64,000 nt of DNA, taken from the NCBI GenBank assembly GCA_030849945.1, contig JAVDKK010000005.1, forward strand, positions 124,001 to 188,000. The letters are read 5' to 3'. The translations under genes and the position numbers were made by a program. The notes beneath the pieces are model-generated. The model had not been told where the DNA came from. It searched no databases and saw nothing but the letters and a program-made list of their open reading frames with translations. Positions 24,740-33,065 of this stretch are shown here, piece by piece. Position 1 is the stretch's first letter. Every line of letters begins with the position of its first letter. Source of the stretch: Schauerella fraxinea (GTDB lineage: Bacteria; Pseudomonadota; Gammaproteobacteria; Burkholderiales; Burkholderiaceae_B).

Positions 24740-24793
24740 AGTTGCATTTTAAAACTCATATGCCTAGACTTCAACTGGTCTTGTTTTGCAACT
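24740..24793. promoter_or_regulatory. Candidate HxlR operator half-sites
   Basis: AGTTGCA (24740-24746) and TGCAACT (24787-24793) are perfect inverted 7-mers 40 bp apart in the HxlR-MFS intergenic region, each flanked by T/A-rich sequence (TTTTAAAA, TTGTTT). The wide separation would suit two dimers or looping. Position is the only link to HxlR. Confidence 0.35.
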
Positions 24794-24920
24794 AAATTGA
24801 TGGTTGGCAAGACCTGGATCGTGTGCTGACTTGACGTCGCGTTTTGGGCCAAGTCCTGACCACGCTTACCGGCGCCGCGTCGTGCTTCTGCTTCTTCACA
24901 ATGGCTCCCCTACTTTCGCA

Positions 24921-26165
24921 ATGACCTCCGAACACCACAGCACATCCGCTTTGACGTTGCCGCGCGCACTGGTCGGTCTTTTTGCTTGTGCGTGCGCCAT
25001 GTCCGTCGCCAACGTGTATTACGCGCAGCCGCTACTCGACGCTTTGGCGCATGATTTCAACCTTGCTCAGGCTGCCGTCGGTGGCGTCATCACGGCGGCG
25101 CAAATCGGCAGTGCCGTGGCGCTCATTTTCCTTGTGCCGCTGGGCGACCGTCTGCCGCGACGGCCGTTAATGCTGGCGCAGCTAGCGGCGCTGGTGGTGG
25201 CGTTGGCAGGCGTAAGCGCCGCGCAATCGATCGTGCAATTGCTGATCGGCATGCTGCTGGTCGGCCTGTTGGGTACAGCGATGACGCAAGGATTGATCGC
25301 TTATGCCGCCACGGCCGCGTCGGCGTCAGAACGGGGCCGCGTGGTGGGCGCCGCACAAGGCGGCGTGGTGATGGGACTACTGCTTGCACGGGTACTGGCA
25401 GGCGGGATTGCGGATCTGGCGAGCTGGCGAATGGTATATGCCACGTCGGCCGCGTTGATGATCCTGCTGGCGGTCGCGCTATGGCGGTGCCTGCCCCTTC
25501 AAGCGCCTCCCGCGCACGGGCTCCGCTATCCCCAATTGGTAGTGTCGATGTTCACCTTGCTTGCGCGCGACCGCGTGCTGCAAGTGCGGGGCGTGATCGC
25601 GATGCTGATGTTTGCCGCGTTCAGTGCCTTCTGGAGCGGCATGGTGCTGCTGCTCAGTGCGCCACCCTATGGGCTGTCGCACACGGTCATCGGCGCGTTT
25701 GGACTGGTGGGTGCGGTCGGCGCCCTGGGCGCGGTGCGCGCCGGCTCATGGGCCGATCGCGGGCATGCGCAAACCGTCAGTGTCGCCGCCTTGCTGCTGC
25801 TGGCAGCGTCGTGGCTACCGCTTTACTTTGCAGCCGCGTCACTGTGGGCGCTCGTGATCGGCGTGCTGGTGCTGGACTTGGCTGGACAAGCGATTCACGT
25901 TACCAATCAAAGCCTGATCCTGCGTTCGGGCAGTGAGGCACACAGTCGGCTGATCGGCGGCTATATGCTGTTTTATGCGCTGGGCAGCGGTGTGGGCGCA
26001 ATGGCGTCGACGTGGGCCTATGCGCACGGCGGCTGGCCTGCCGTGTGCGCGCTGGGCGCCGGTCTCAGCGCGGTGGCAGGGTTGTTCTGGGCGCTGACCA
26101 AGCCGCTTACGCAGGTCGACGCGACGGCGACATTAACCGCGTGCAATGGCGTTGGCCGCGCTTAG
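24921..26165 (+). CDS. Major facilitator superfamily drug/metabolite transporter (414 aa)
   Basis: Twelve-span inner-membrane transporter, DHA1-like. The first helix segment CAMSVANVYYAQPLLDALAHDFNLAQAAVGGVITAAQIGSAV and the loop LGDRLPRRPLMLAQL (motif A region) are typical of the YnfM/sugar-efflux-like group. I start at ATG 24921 because the upstream extension to 24804 is unlike any transporter. Its last 33 bp overlap the 3' end of the IclR gene on the other strand. Divergent HxlR suggests efflux of a toxic or reactive compound. Confidence 0.88.
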   Translation: MTSEHHSTSALTLPRALVGLFACACAMSVANVYYAQPLLDALAHDFNLAQAAVGGVITAAQIGSAVALIFLVPLGDRLPRRPLMLAQLAALVVALAGVSAAQSIVQLLIGMLLVGLLGTAMTQGLIAYAATAASASERGRVVGAAQGGVVMGLLLARVLAGGIADLASWRMVYATSAALMILLAVALWRCLPLQAPPAHGLRYPQLVVSMFTLLARDRVLQVRGVIAMLMFAAFSAFWSGMVLLLSAPPYGLSHTVIGAFGLVGAVGALGAVRAGSWADRGHAQTVSVAALLLLAASWLPLYFAAASLWALVIGVLVLDLAGQAIHVTNQSLILRSGSEAHSRLIGGYMLFYALGSGVGAMASTWAYAHGGWPAVCALGAGLSAVAGLFWALTKPLTQVDATATLTACNGVGRA

Positions 26166-27017
26166 CAATTGCGGCACCACTTCGCGCACCATGCGCTCGG
26201 CCGGGTAATCGCTGGCCGCAGCCGATGCGCTGATTGCCGCCAGGGGACGCTGCGTGCCGCCCTTTACGATCACGGCCGCGCCCGTTTGATTGAGCAGCAC
26301 CTGGTCCTCTGCCAACGCATAGCCATCCATCCGTGCCTGCCGGATCGTGGCTGCAAGCACGACGGGATCGGTCACCGTGCGCGAGGTGTAGGCCTCGATA
26401 TGCGACACCGCCAATAGCGCTTGCACGTCGTGGTCGCTCATCTGCGCGAGCAGCATGCGACCCGCGCTGTTGCACCACGCCGGCATGCGCCGTCCGGGCA
26501 GCATCTCGGAAAGCGTCAGTTGCCGACTGGGCAGGCGCAGCAGATAAATCATGTCTGCCCCCAGCCGCACACTCAAGTTGACGGCCACATCGCAGCGTTC
26601 GCGCAACGCCACCAAATGCGGGGCGGCGACGGCAACCAGATCGTCGTTGCGCAGGAAAAAATAACCGAGCTCGATCACTTTGGGCGCAAGCCGAAAGCGG
26701 CGTGAACGCGGATCTTTTTCCAGATAGCCCAGTTGTTCCCACGTATGCGTAAACCGTTGCGCGGCGCTTTTTCCCATGCCGGTCAGCGTGGCGATGTCGG
26801 TCAAGCCCAGGCTGTCGTGCAATGCGCCGAATGCCTGCAGCACCCGCATCCCCTTTTCCAGCGAACCGACGAAAAGCGGATCGACATCGCGAGGCGTCGG
26901 GACCGCGATATCTGCCGCATCGGTGGCCGGGTCGGTCACTGCATTACCCACCGCACCAATGCCTGAAGATCGGGGTCGTTTTTGCGAAATCTTTGCCATC
27001 GAAAGTGTGCTCGTCAT
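26133..27017 (-). CDS. IclR-family transcriptional regulator (294 aa)
   Basis: IclR winged HTH around residues 48-110 (DPLFVGSLEKGMRVLQAFGALHDSLGLTDIATLTGMGKSAAQRFTHTWEQLGYL) and C-terminal ligand domain (LRERCDVAVNLSVRLGADMIYLLRLPSRQ...). A 45-residue polar N-terminal extension precedes the HTH. ATG 26999 (MAKISQK) is an alternative start. Tail overlaps the MFS gene by 33 bp. Divergent from the amidase-Bug unit, which it probably controls through the dyad at 27090-27106. Confidence 0.9.
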   Translation of the reverse strand: MTSTLSMAKISQKRPRSSGIGAVGNAVTDPATDAADIAVPTPRDVDPLFVGSLEKGMRVLQAFGALHDSLGLTDIATLTGMGKSAAQRFTHTWEQLGYLEKDPRSRRFRLAPKVIELGYFFLRNDDLVAVAAPHLVALRERCDVAVNLSVRLGADMIYLLRLPSRQLTLSEMLPGRRMPAWCNSAGRMLLAQMSDHDVQALLAVSHIEAYTSRTVTDPVVLAATIRQARMDGYALAEDQVLLNQTGAAVIVKGGTQRPLAAISASAAASDYPAERMVREVVPQLLSAANAIARG

Positions 27018-27089
27018 CGTCCTGGTGCGTAGTTCCCCGAATAGAAGACCGTCGAGTAACCCAGTAAGATGTTCATTATTCAGTACTTT

Positions 27090-27106
27090 GTATTGCTATT
27101 CAATAC
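27090..27106. promoter_or_regulatory. Candidate IclR operator upstream of the amidase
   Basis: GTATTG-CTATT-CAATAC is a perfect 6-bp-arm palindrome 15 bp upstream of the amidase start codon, in an AT-rich island (27065-27121) unlike the surrounding GC-rich DNA. Position between the divergent IclR and amidase genes suggests an operator. AAGGA just before ATG 27122 is the ribosome site. Confidence 0.5.
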
Positions 27107-27121
27107 ACTTAAGGAAAATAG

Positions 27122-28546
27122 ATGAGCTGGCAGTCCATTTGTGAGATGACCGCACTGCAGATGCGGCAGGAAATGTCGCAAGGTCATTTGAGCGCCCTGG
27201 AATTGGTCGACGCCCATTTGACGAGCATCGAGGCGCGCAACGCGCCCGTCAACGCCATCGTCACGCTGGACGCCGGCGGTGCCCGCGCGCAAGCCCGCGC
27301 GGCCGACGCCGCGCAAGCCAACGGCCAAGCGACCGGGCTGCTGCATGGCCTGCCCATCGTGCATAAGGATTGTTTTCTCACGGCTGGCATGCGCACGACC
27401 TACGGCTCGCCGCTCTTCAGCGACTTCGTGCCCACGCAAAACAGCTTGCCCGTCACCCGTGAGCGCGCGGCCGGCGCGATCACATTGGGCAAGAGCAATA
27501 TGCCGGAATTCGGCGCGGGCTCGCAAACCTTCAATCCGGTATTCGGCCCCACACGCAATCCTTACGACGTCGACAAAACCGCAGGCGGCAGCAGCGGCGG
27601 ATCGGCCGCGGCGTTGGCCTGCCGGATGACGCCGCTGGCTGATGGTACCGATATGGGCGGTTCGCTACGCAACCCGGCGAGCTTCTGCAATGTGGTGGGC
27701 CTGCGCCCCTCGCCCGGCCGCGTACCGCAATGGCCCAATGCCGGCGCATACAACACGCTCACCGTTGCGGGACCGATGGCGCGCACAGTGGCGGATACCG
27801 CACTGATGCTGGCCGCCTTGTCGGGGTCCGATGCACGCGATCCCTTGTCCATCGATCAGGATCCGGCGCGCTTTCTCGGCAGCCTCGACCGCGATTTCAA
27901 CGGCACGCGCATCGCCTGGGCACCCACTTGGGGCGGATTACCTGCCGACCCGTCGGCGACGGCGGTGATCGACGCGCATCGTTCGGTGTTCGACACCCTG
28001 GGTGCGAAGGTGGACGACGCCTGCCCCGACTTCGGTCAGGCCGATGCCGCCTTCCACGCCTTGCGCGCGCAGATCTTTGCTCTGGGCCATGGCGAGACGC
28101 TCAAGAAGCACCGCGATCAAATGAAAGACACGGTGATCTGGAACATCGAACTCGGTCTGCAGCAATCGGCCGAGGATGTGATTCGCGCAGAACGCGAGCG
28201 CGTCGCGCTCTTCGGCCGCATGCACACCTTCATGCAGACGTATGAATTCGCGATCGGGCTGGTCAGCCAAGTCCCGCCCTTCCCCGCCGACGAACCCTAC
28301 GTAAAAGACATCGACGGCACAGCGATGCACAACTACATCGACTGGATGCGATCGGGCTACTACCTGTCGTTGACCGGACATCCGGCGATCTCGGTGCCGT
28401 GCGGTTTCACCGCCGACGGTTTGCCGATCGGCATTCAAATCGTCGGCCGCTTCCGCGATGAATGGGGCGTGCTGCAACTCGCCCATGCGTTCGAACAGGC
28501 GACCCAGCACTGGCGCCATGCGCCTGCCTATATCAGCCAGGTCTGA
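27122..28546 (+). CDS. Amidase-signature family amidohydrolase (474 aa)
   Basis: Cytoplasmic amide hydrolase with the Ser-cisSer-Lys triad: Lys82 (PIVHKDCF), cis-Ser157 (TAGGSSGGSAAAL) and nucleophile Ser181 (DMGGSLRNPASFC). The spacings of 75 and 24 residues equal those in fatty acid amide hydrolase. Length matches the family. It is not the GatA subunit by context: no gatB or gatC nearby. The Bug receptor 81 bp downstream and the divergent IclR suggest catabolism of an imported amide. Confidence 0.92.
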   Translation: MSWQSICEMTALQMRQEMSQGHLSALELVDAHLTSIEARNAPVNAIVTLDAGGARAQARAADAAQANGQATGLLHGLPIVHKDCFLTAGMRTTYGSPLFSDFVPTQNSLPVTRERAAGAITLGKSNMPEFGAGSQTFNPVFGPTRNPYDVDKTAGGSSGGSAAALACRMTPLADGTDMGGSLRNPASFCNVVGLRPSPGRVPQWPNAGAYNTLTVAGPMARTVADTALMLAALSGSDARDPLSIDQDPARFLGSLDRDFNGTRIAWAPTWGGLPADPSATAVIDAHRSVFDTLGAKVDDACPDFGQADAAFHALRAQIFALGHGETLKKHRDQMKDTVIWNIELGLQQSAEDVIRAERERVALFGRMHTFMQTYEFAIGLVSQVPPFPADEPYVKDIDGTAMHNYIDWMRSGYYLSLTGHPAISVPCGFTADGLPIGIQIVGRFRDEWGVLQLAHAFEQATQHWRHAPAYISQV

Positions 28547-28627
28547 TCGCGTCTTACCGTGCGGCCGACACCCGTCGGCGCGCCGCGTTTCACCCTTTCA
28601 TCTTTCATGCGCTTGCCGGAGTTTCAG

Positions 28628-29602
28628 ATGTTCAAGCAGTTAGCCTTCAGTCTTGCCGCGCTTGGCGTGGCCGCCAGCCCGTTGGCCGTTCAGGCCCAAT
28701 CCGCGTGGCCCACCCAACCCATCACAATGGTCGTGCCGTTTCCGCCGGGCGGCTCCACCGATGTGATCGCGCGCCTGTTTGCCGTCAAGCTGGGCGAACG
28801 CCTGAAGCAGCCGGTTGTGATCGAAAACAAGCCCGGCGCCAATACCGGCATCGGCGCGCAGGCGGTGGCCCGCGCCAAGCCGGACGGCTACACCGTGATG
28901 ATTACCGGGGCGCCCACGTTCACCAGCAATTCGTTGCTGTATGCCAATCTGGGCTATGACCCGATTACCAGCTACGACTACATCGCCATCGCGGGCAGCG
29001 CGCCCTTCGTCATCCTGACGAACACGCAAACCGGCCTGACGAGCGTGGGCGACATCGTGCGCGAATCCGCCAAGCAGCCGCTCAACTTCGACTCATTCGG
29101 CACGGCGTCCACGCCGCATCTGGCCGGCGAATCGCTCGCGCAACGCAGCGGCGCCAAACTCGTGCACATCCCCTATCGTGGCAGCGCACCGGCGATGACC
29201 GATCTCATCGGCAATCAAATTCCGCTCTCGATCGATACGTTGGTTGCGGCGCTGCCGCAGATCCGTGGCGGCAAGGTCAAGGCTGTCGCGCTGACCAGCG
29301 GCGAACCCTCCACGCTGTTGCCCGGCGTGCCCACTGTGGCGTCCAGTGACCCCAAGCTCGCCGGCTACGACTTCCAAACGTGGTACGGCATCGCCGCGCC
29401 CAAGGGCACGCCCAAACCGGTACTCGATCGTCTCACGCGCGAAGTGCAGGACATGATGGCCGAAGCCGATACGCAAGCCAAAATGCGCGAACTCGGATTC
29501 GACCCCAGCTTCGCGGGCGCAGACGCCTTCAAGGCACGCGTCGAGCAAGAACTCAAGCGCAACGGCGCCGTGATCAAGGAAGCGAATATCAAGGTCGATT
29601 GA
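28628..29602 (+). CDS. Bug-family tripartite tricarboxylate receptor (324 aa)
   Basis: Periplasmic binding protein: Sec signal MFKQLAFSLAALGVAASPLAVQAQS, then WPTQPITMVVPFPPGGSTDVIARLFAVKLGERL, IENKPGANTGIGAQAVARAKPDGYT and HIPYRGSAPAMTDLIGNQ, all standard Bug motifs. ATG 28628 is preceded by GGAG. It follows the amidase on the same strand and probably binds that enzyme's substrate. No permease genes nearby. It converges with the LysR gene with 1 bp between stops. Confidence 0.92.
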   Translation: MFKQLAFSLAALGVAASPLAVQAQSAWPTQPITMVVPFPPGGSTDVIARLFAVKLGERLKQPVVIENKPGANTGIGAQAVARAKPDGYTVMITGAPTFTSNSLLYANLGYDPITSYDYIAIAGSAPFVILTNTQTGLTSVGDIVRESAKQPLNFDSFGTASTPHLAGESLAQRSGAKLVHIPYRGSAPAMTDLIGNQIPLSIDTLVAALPQIRGGKVKAVALTSGEPSTLLPGVPTVASSDPKLAGYDFQTWYGIAAPKGTPKPVLDRLTREVQDMMAEADTQAKMRELGFDPSFAGADAFKARVEQELKRNGAVIKEANIKVD

Positions 29603-29603
29603 G

Positions 29604-30521
29604 TTACGCAGCCGTTTCCCGCAATGCCTTCTCGGCATGGCGAAACGCCTCGATCAGCACGTCGAACACCAACCGCACGCGCGCCGGCACCGGCGTGCGC
29701 TGCGACCGGTATACATACAACGACCACGGTTCCGGGGCCTGCGTCCCCAACACTGCCGTCATTTGTCCGGCCCGGATATAAGGCATGGCAATGTAATCGG
29801 GCAGTTGACCGAATCCCAGACCATGCGCCACGGCTTGCGCCTCAGCCACGGGGTCGTCCGTCACGAACGCAGGATCCGTCGGTTGCAGTTGCCGGCCCCC
29901 TTTGAAAATCCACGGCCAGGCGCGTCCAGAATTGCCGTCGATAAACGCCGTGAGCGGTCGCGTCATCAAATCGTCGATCGTCTTGGGCGCGCCCACGCGC
30001 GCAATCAGGTCGGGCGAGCCCACCACGGAAAACCGCACATCGCACGCCCGCCGCGCGACGAATCGGCTGTCGCGCATCTGCCCGATACGCACACCTACAT
30101 CGATCTGCTGATCCACCACGTCGGCATAGGCATCGGACAACCTCAGATCCACCCGCAGATCCGAATGCGCTCGCAGGTGCGGCGCCAACACATCCATCAT
30201 GAAGCCGCGTCCGACGCTCGTGGGCGCCGCGATGCGTACCACCCCGCGATAGCCCGGATCGCCCTCATCCGAGGGATCGGGAAACAGCGTATCCACACCG
30301 CTCAACGCTACGCGGGCGCGCACCACCAACTGCGCGCCGAATGAGCTCAGTTGCACACCGCGCGTGCTGCGGTGGAACAGCGTTTCGCCCAGTGCCATTT
30401 CGAGCTCGCGCACCGCGCGCGTCACCACTTGCGGCGATACCCCCAGCCGCGATGCGGCCTCGCGAAAATTAACGGCATCGGCAGCCGCACAAAAGACCCG
30501 CAAGGTTTCCAGACGATTCAT
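29604..30521 (-). CDS. LysR-family transcriptional regulator (305 aa)
   Basis: HTH at residues 1-60 (MNRLETLRVFCAAADAVNFREAASRLGVSPQVVTRAVRELEMALGETLFHR), linker and effector domain after. The RIAAPTSVGRGFMMDVLAPHLRAHSDLRVDLRLSDAYADVVDQQIDVGVRIG block is of the CrgA-like class. Divergent from the SDR gene at 30662, its likely target. Confidence 0.92.
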   Translation of the reverse strand: MNRLETLRVFCAAADAVNFREAASRLGVSPQVVTRAVRELEMALGETLFHRSTRGVQLSSFGAQLVVRARVALSGVDTLFPDPSDEGDPGYRGVVRIAAPTSVGRGFMMDVLAPHLRAHSDLRVDLRLSDAYADVVDQQIDVGVRIGQMRDSRFVARRACDVRFSVVGSPDLIARVGAPKTIDDLMTRPLTAFIDGNSGRAWPWIFKGGRQLQPTDPAFVTDDPVAEAQAVAHGLGFGQLPDYIAMPYIRAGQMTAVLGTQAPEPWSLYVYRSQRTPVPARVRLVFDVLIEAFRHAEKALRETAA

Positions 30522-30547
30522 GGTGGTGCGCCATTCCTTACTTCGAC

Positions 30548-30566
30548 AATTCCCAATTATGGAATT
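30548..30566. promoter_or_regulatory. Candidate LysR operator upstream of the SDR gene
   Basis: AATTCC-CAATTAT-GGAATT is a 6-bp-arm palindrome in the 140-bp AT-rich divergent region, with a further AATTCCATTT copy about 24 bp to the right. Fits a LysR recognition dyad by position and symmetry. Confidence 0.45.
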
Positions 30567-30661
30567 CTAAACTCCATTCAATTCCATTTACTGAAATATC
30601 GATTGCCGCGAGAATTTGTCCATCGAACACACACATCGAATACTCAGTTAAAGGATTCAAG

Positions 30662-31414
30662 ATGGAACGCGACAGCAATATTGCAGGCAAAGTTGTAGTG
30701 ATCACGGGCGCGAGCAGCGGCCTGGGCGAGAACACGGCGCGGGCGCTGGCCGAGCGCGGCGCCAAGCTGGTACTGGGCGCCCGACGCACCGATCGTCTGG
30801 ATGCGCTGGTGCGTGACATCACCGCCGCCGGCGGCGAAGCGATCGCCGTCAAAACGGATGTGGCCAAACGCGCCGATGTCGAAGCGCTGGTCGCCGCCGG
30901 TCGTGAGCGTTATGGGCGCATCGATGTGCTGGTCAACAATGCGGGCATCATGCCGCTGGCACCCATGGAAAAAACCATGGTCGACGAATGGGATCGCATG
31001 ATCGACGTCAACATCAAGGGCGTGCTGTATGGCATCGCCGCCGTGCTGCCTGGGATGCGCGATCAACAGTCGGGTCACATCATCAACATCGCGTCGGTGG
31101 CCGGCGTGAAAGTGTTCTCACCGATCGGCACGGTGTATAGCGCAACCAAATTTGCCGTTCGCGCCATCTCGGAAGGCTTGCGTAGCGAAGCGCCTGCGGG
31201 CGTGCGCACGACGATTATTTCTCCGGGAGCAATCGAGTCGGAACTCAAACAAGGCAGCACCGATCCCGAAACGGCGCAAGGCGTTCAAGCCTTCTACAAG
31301 GCCAACGAGATTTCGTCCGACTCGGTAGCGCGTGCCATTGTGTATGCGATCCAACAGCCTCAAGACGTCGACATCAATGAAATCGTGCTGCGTCCGACCG
31401 CTCAGGAATTTTGA
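30662..31414 (+). CDS. Short-chain dehydrogenase/reductase (250 aa)
   Basis: Classical SDR: cofactor loop TGASSGLG (15-22), NNAG (92-95), Ser145, Tyr159 and Lys163 (YSATK). The C-terminal IVYAIQQPQDVDINEIVLRPTAQEF is typical of the YdfG/serine-dehydrogenase-like cluster of NADP-dependent oxidoreductases; substrate unknown. AAAGGA precedes the ATG. The LysR gene at 29604-30521 is divergent. Confidence 0.93.
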   Translation: MERDSNIAGKVVVITGASSGLGENTARALAERGAKLVLGARRTDRLDALVRDITAAGGEAIAVKTDVAKRADVEALVAAGRERYGRIDVLVNNAGIMPLAPMEKTMVDEWDRMIDVNIKGVLYGIAAVLPGMRDQQSGHIINIASVAGVKVFSPIGTVYSATKFAVRAISEGLRSEAPAGVRTTIISPGAIESELKQGSTDPETAQGVQAFYKANEISSDSVARAIVYAIQQPQDVDINEIVLRPTAQEF

Positions 31415-31483
31415 TTGAACGGGGCATGACGTCGGCGTTGGCTTTCGCTCGAACACGATTCCGGATCGAAAATTGAGTCGGGA

Positions 31484-32317
31484 TCACACGTCGTGCAGTT
31501 CGCCCCGTCGAGCCAAGGCCTGCCCCAAGCGGGGCAATACCCGGCAGGCCGTGGCCGTAGTCGCATCGATCACGGCGGCGGTCGGCTCACCGCGCAGCTC
31601 GGCCAGGCTTGCGCCGATGCGGGGAATCTGCCCCGGCGTGTTGCGCAAGTCAGGGGCTTGCAACCATGCCGGTGGAATATCCGGCGAATCGGTTTCGAGC
31701 ACCAGCCGGTCGAGGCCCGTATCGGCCGCATGCCGTCGAATCTGCAAAGCGCGCGTAAACGTCATTGCCCCGCCGATTCCCAACGCAAAGCCCAGATCGA
31801 GAAACGCGCGCGCCTGCTGATCGCTGCCGTTGAAGGCGTGTGCGATGCCGCCCGGTGAACGTTTAAGCCGGCGCAAATGTTTGAGCAGGATGTCTTGTGA
31901 GCGCCGCACATGCAGCAGCACCGGCAGTTCAAATTCAAGCGCCAGCTTGAGCTGCTCGACGTAGAAAAACTCTTGCTGCTCGCGCGCTTCGCCGCTGGCG
32001 ATGTCTTTCACGAAAAAATCCAATCCGATCTCGCCGATCGCGACCAACCGCGGATCGGTAATCGATGCCGCCAGCGCGTCACGCAAGTGAGCCAGATCGG
32101 CTTCGACCGATTGGCGCACAAACAGCGGATGGATACCGAGCGCGTAATAGCCCTCGGGAAACGAATGCGCCAGATCGCGCACCGTGTTGAAGTTGAAGCG
32201 CGCGATCGCCGGAATGACGATGGCGCGCACACCGGCCGCTTGAGCCGCACCGATCACCTTGCTGCGATCCGCGTCGAACTCCGACGCATCCAGATGGCAG
32301 TGGGTATCGATCGCCAT
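31484..32317 (-). CDS. TatD-family metal-dependent DNase/hydrolase (277 aa)
   Basis: TIM-barrel hydrolase: metal-binding THCHLDASEF at the N-terminus (His6, His8 region), GEIGLDFF, LHVRRS (the usual histidine in LHxR), AHAFNGS and ETDSPDIPP. These are the TatD/YcfH signature sites; family members are 3'-5' DNases. It lies 7 bp after the lolD stop on the same strand, so it may be part of the lol transcript. Confidence 0.92.
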   Translation of the reverse strand: MAIDTHCHLDASEFDADRSKVIGAAQAAGVRAIVIPAIARFNFNTVRDLAHSFPEGYYALGIHPLFVRQSVEADLAHLRDALAASITDPRLVAIGEIGLDFFVKDIASGEAREQQEFFYVEQLKLALEFELPVLLHVRRSQDILLKHLRRLKRSPGGIAHAFNGSDQQARAFLDLGFALGIGGAMTFTRALQIRRHAADTGLDRLVLETDSPDIPPAWLQAPDLRNTPGQIPRIGASLAELRGEPTAAVIDATTATACRVLPRLGQALARRGELHDV

Positions 32318-32324
32318 TCAGGCG

Positions 32325-33065
32325 TCAGCCGCTGATGAGGCGGCCGCCCTCCATCACGAGTTGACGGTCGGCACGCTGCGCCAGCACAGGGTCGTGCGTG
32401 ACGATGGCGAACGCAGTGCCCGATTCCTGATTGACCTGCGACAGGAGTTCGAACATGGCCTGCGCCGTATTGCGATCTAGGTTGCCGGTGGGTTCGTCGG
32501 CCAGCACGCAGGCCGGTCGCGTGACCAGCGCCCGTGCCAGGGCGACGCGTTGGCGTTCGCCGCCGGATAACTGACCCGGATAGTGATCGGCCCGTGCCGC
32601 CAGACCGACCAGACCCAGCACCTCACGGGCACGGTCACGCGCCACGCTGCGCGACTCGCGGCGCACGATCAGCGGCATGGCCACGTTGTCGAGCGCCGAA
32701 AACTCGGCCAGCAGATGGTGAAATTGGTAAACGAATCCCAGGCTGCGATTGCGCAGTGCGCTTTTCTTGCTCTCTGAAAGCCCTTCCGAGCTCTCGCCGG
32801 CTACCGTGACCGTGCCGCTGGTGGGCACATCGAGCAATCCCAGGATGTGCAGCAACGTACTTTTGCCGGATCCTGAGGCGCCGACGATGGCAACCATCTC
32901 GCCTTGCTCGACGGAGAAGCTCACGTCACGCAAGACATCGATGCGGTTGGCGCCATCGTCGTAATACTTGACGAGATTGGCGGCCAGCAGCGCAGCGGGT
33001 GCGCCCGCGCGGGACGAGGCTGACGGCGCAGTGCCGACGGCGGGGATAGGATTCAATTCAGTCAT
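32325..33065 (-). CDS. lolD: Lipoprotein-releasing ABC transporter ATP-binding subunit LolD (246 aa)
   Basis: ATPase that powers extraction of outer-membrane lipoproteins from the inner membrane. Walker A GASGSGKST at residues 62-70, Q-loop YQFHHLLAEFSALDNV, signature LSGGERQRVALARAL, Walker B CVLADEPTGNLD, and the H-loop VTHD. The FHHLLAEF segment is characteristic of LolD over other MacB-type ATPases. About 28 extra N-terminal residues precede the domain. Overlaps the end of the permease gene by 8 bp. Confidence 0.93.
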   Translation of the reverse strand: MTELNPIPAVGTAPSASSRAGAPAALLAANLVKYYDDGANRIDVLRDVSFSVEQGEMVAIVGASGSGKSTLLHILGLLDVPTSGTVTVAGESSEGLSESKKSALRNRSLGFVYQFHHLLAEFSALDNVAMPLIVRRESRSVARDRAREVLGLVGLAARADHYPGQLSGGERQRVALARALVTRPACVLADEPTGNLDRNTAQAMFELLSQVNQESGTAFAIVTHDPVLAQRADRQLVMEGGRLISG

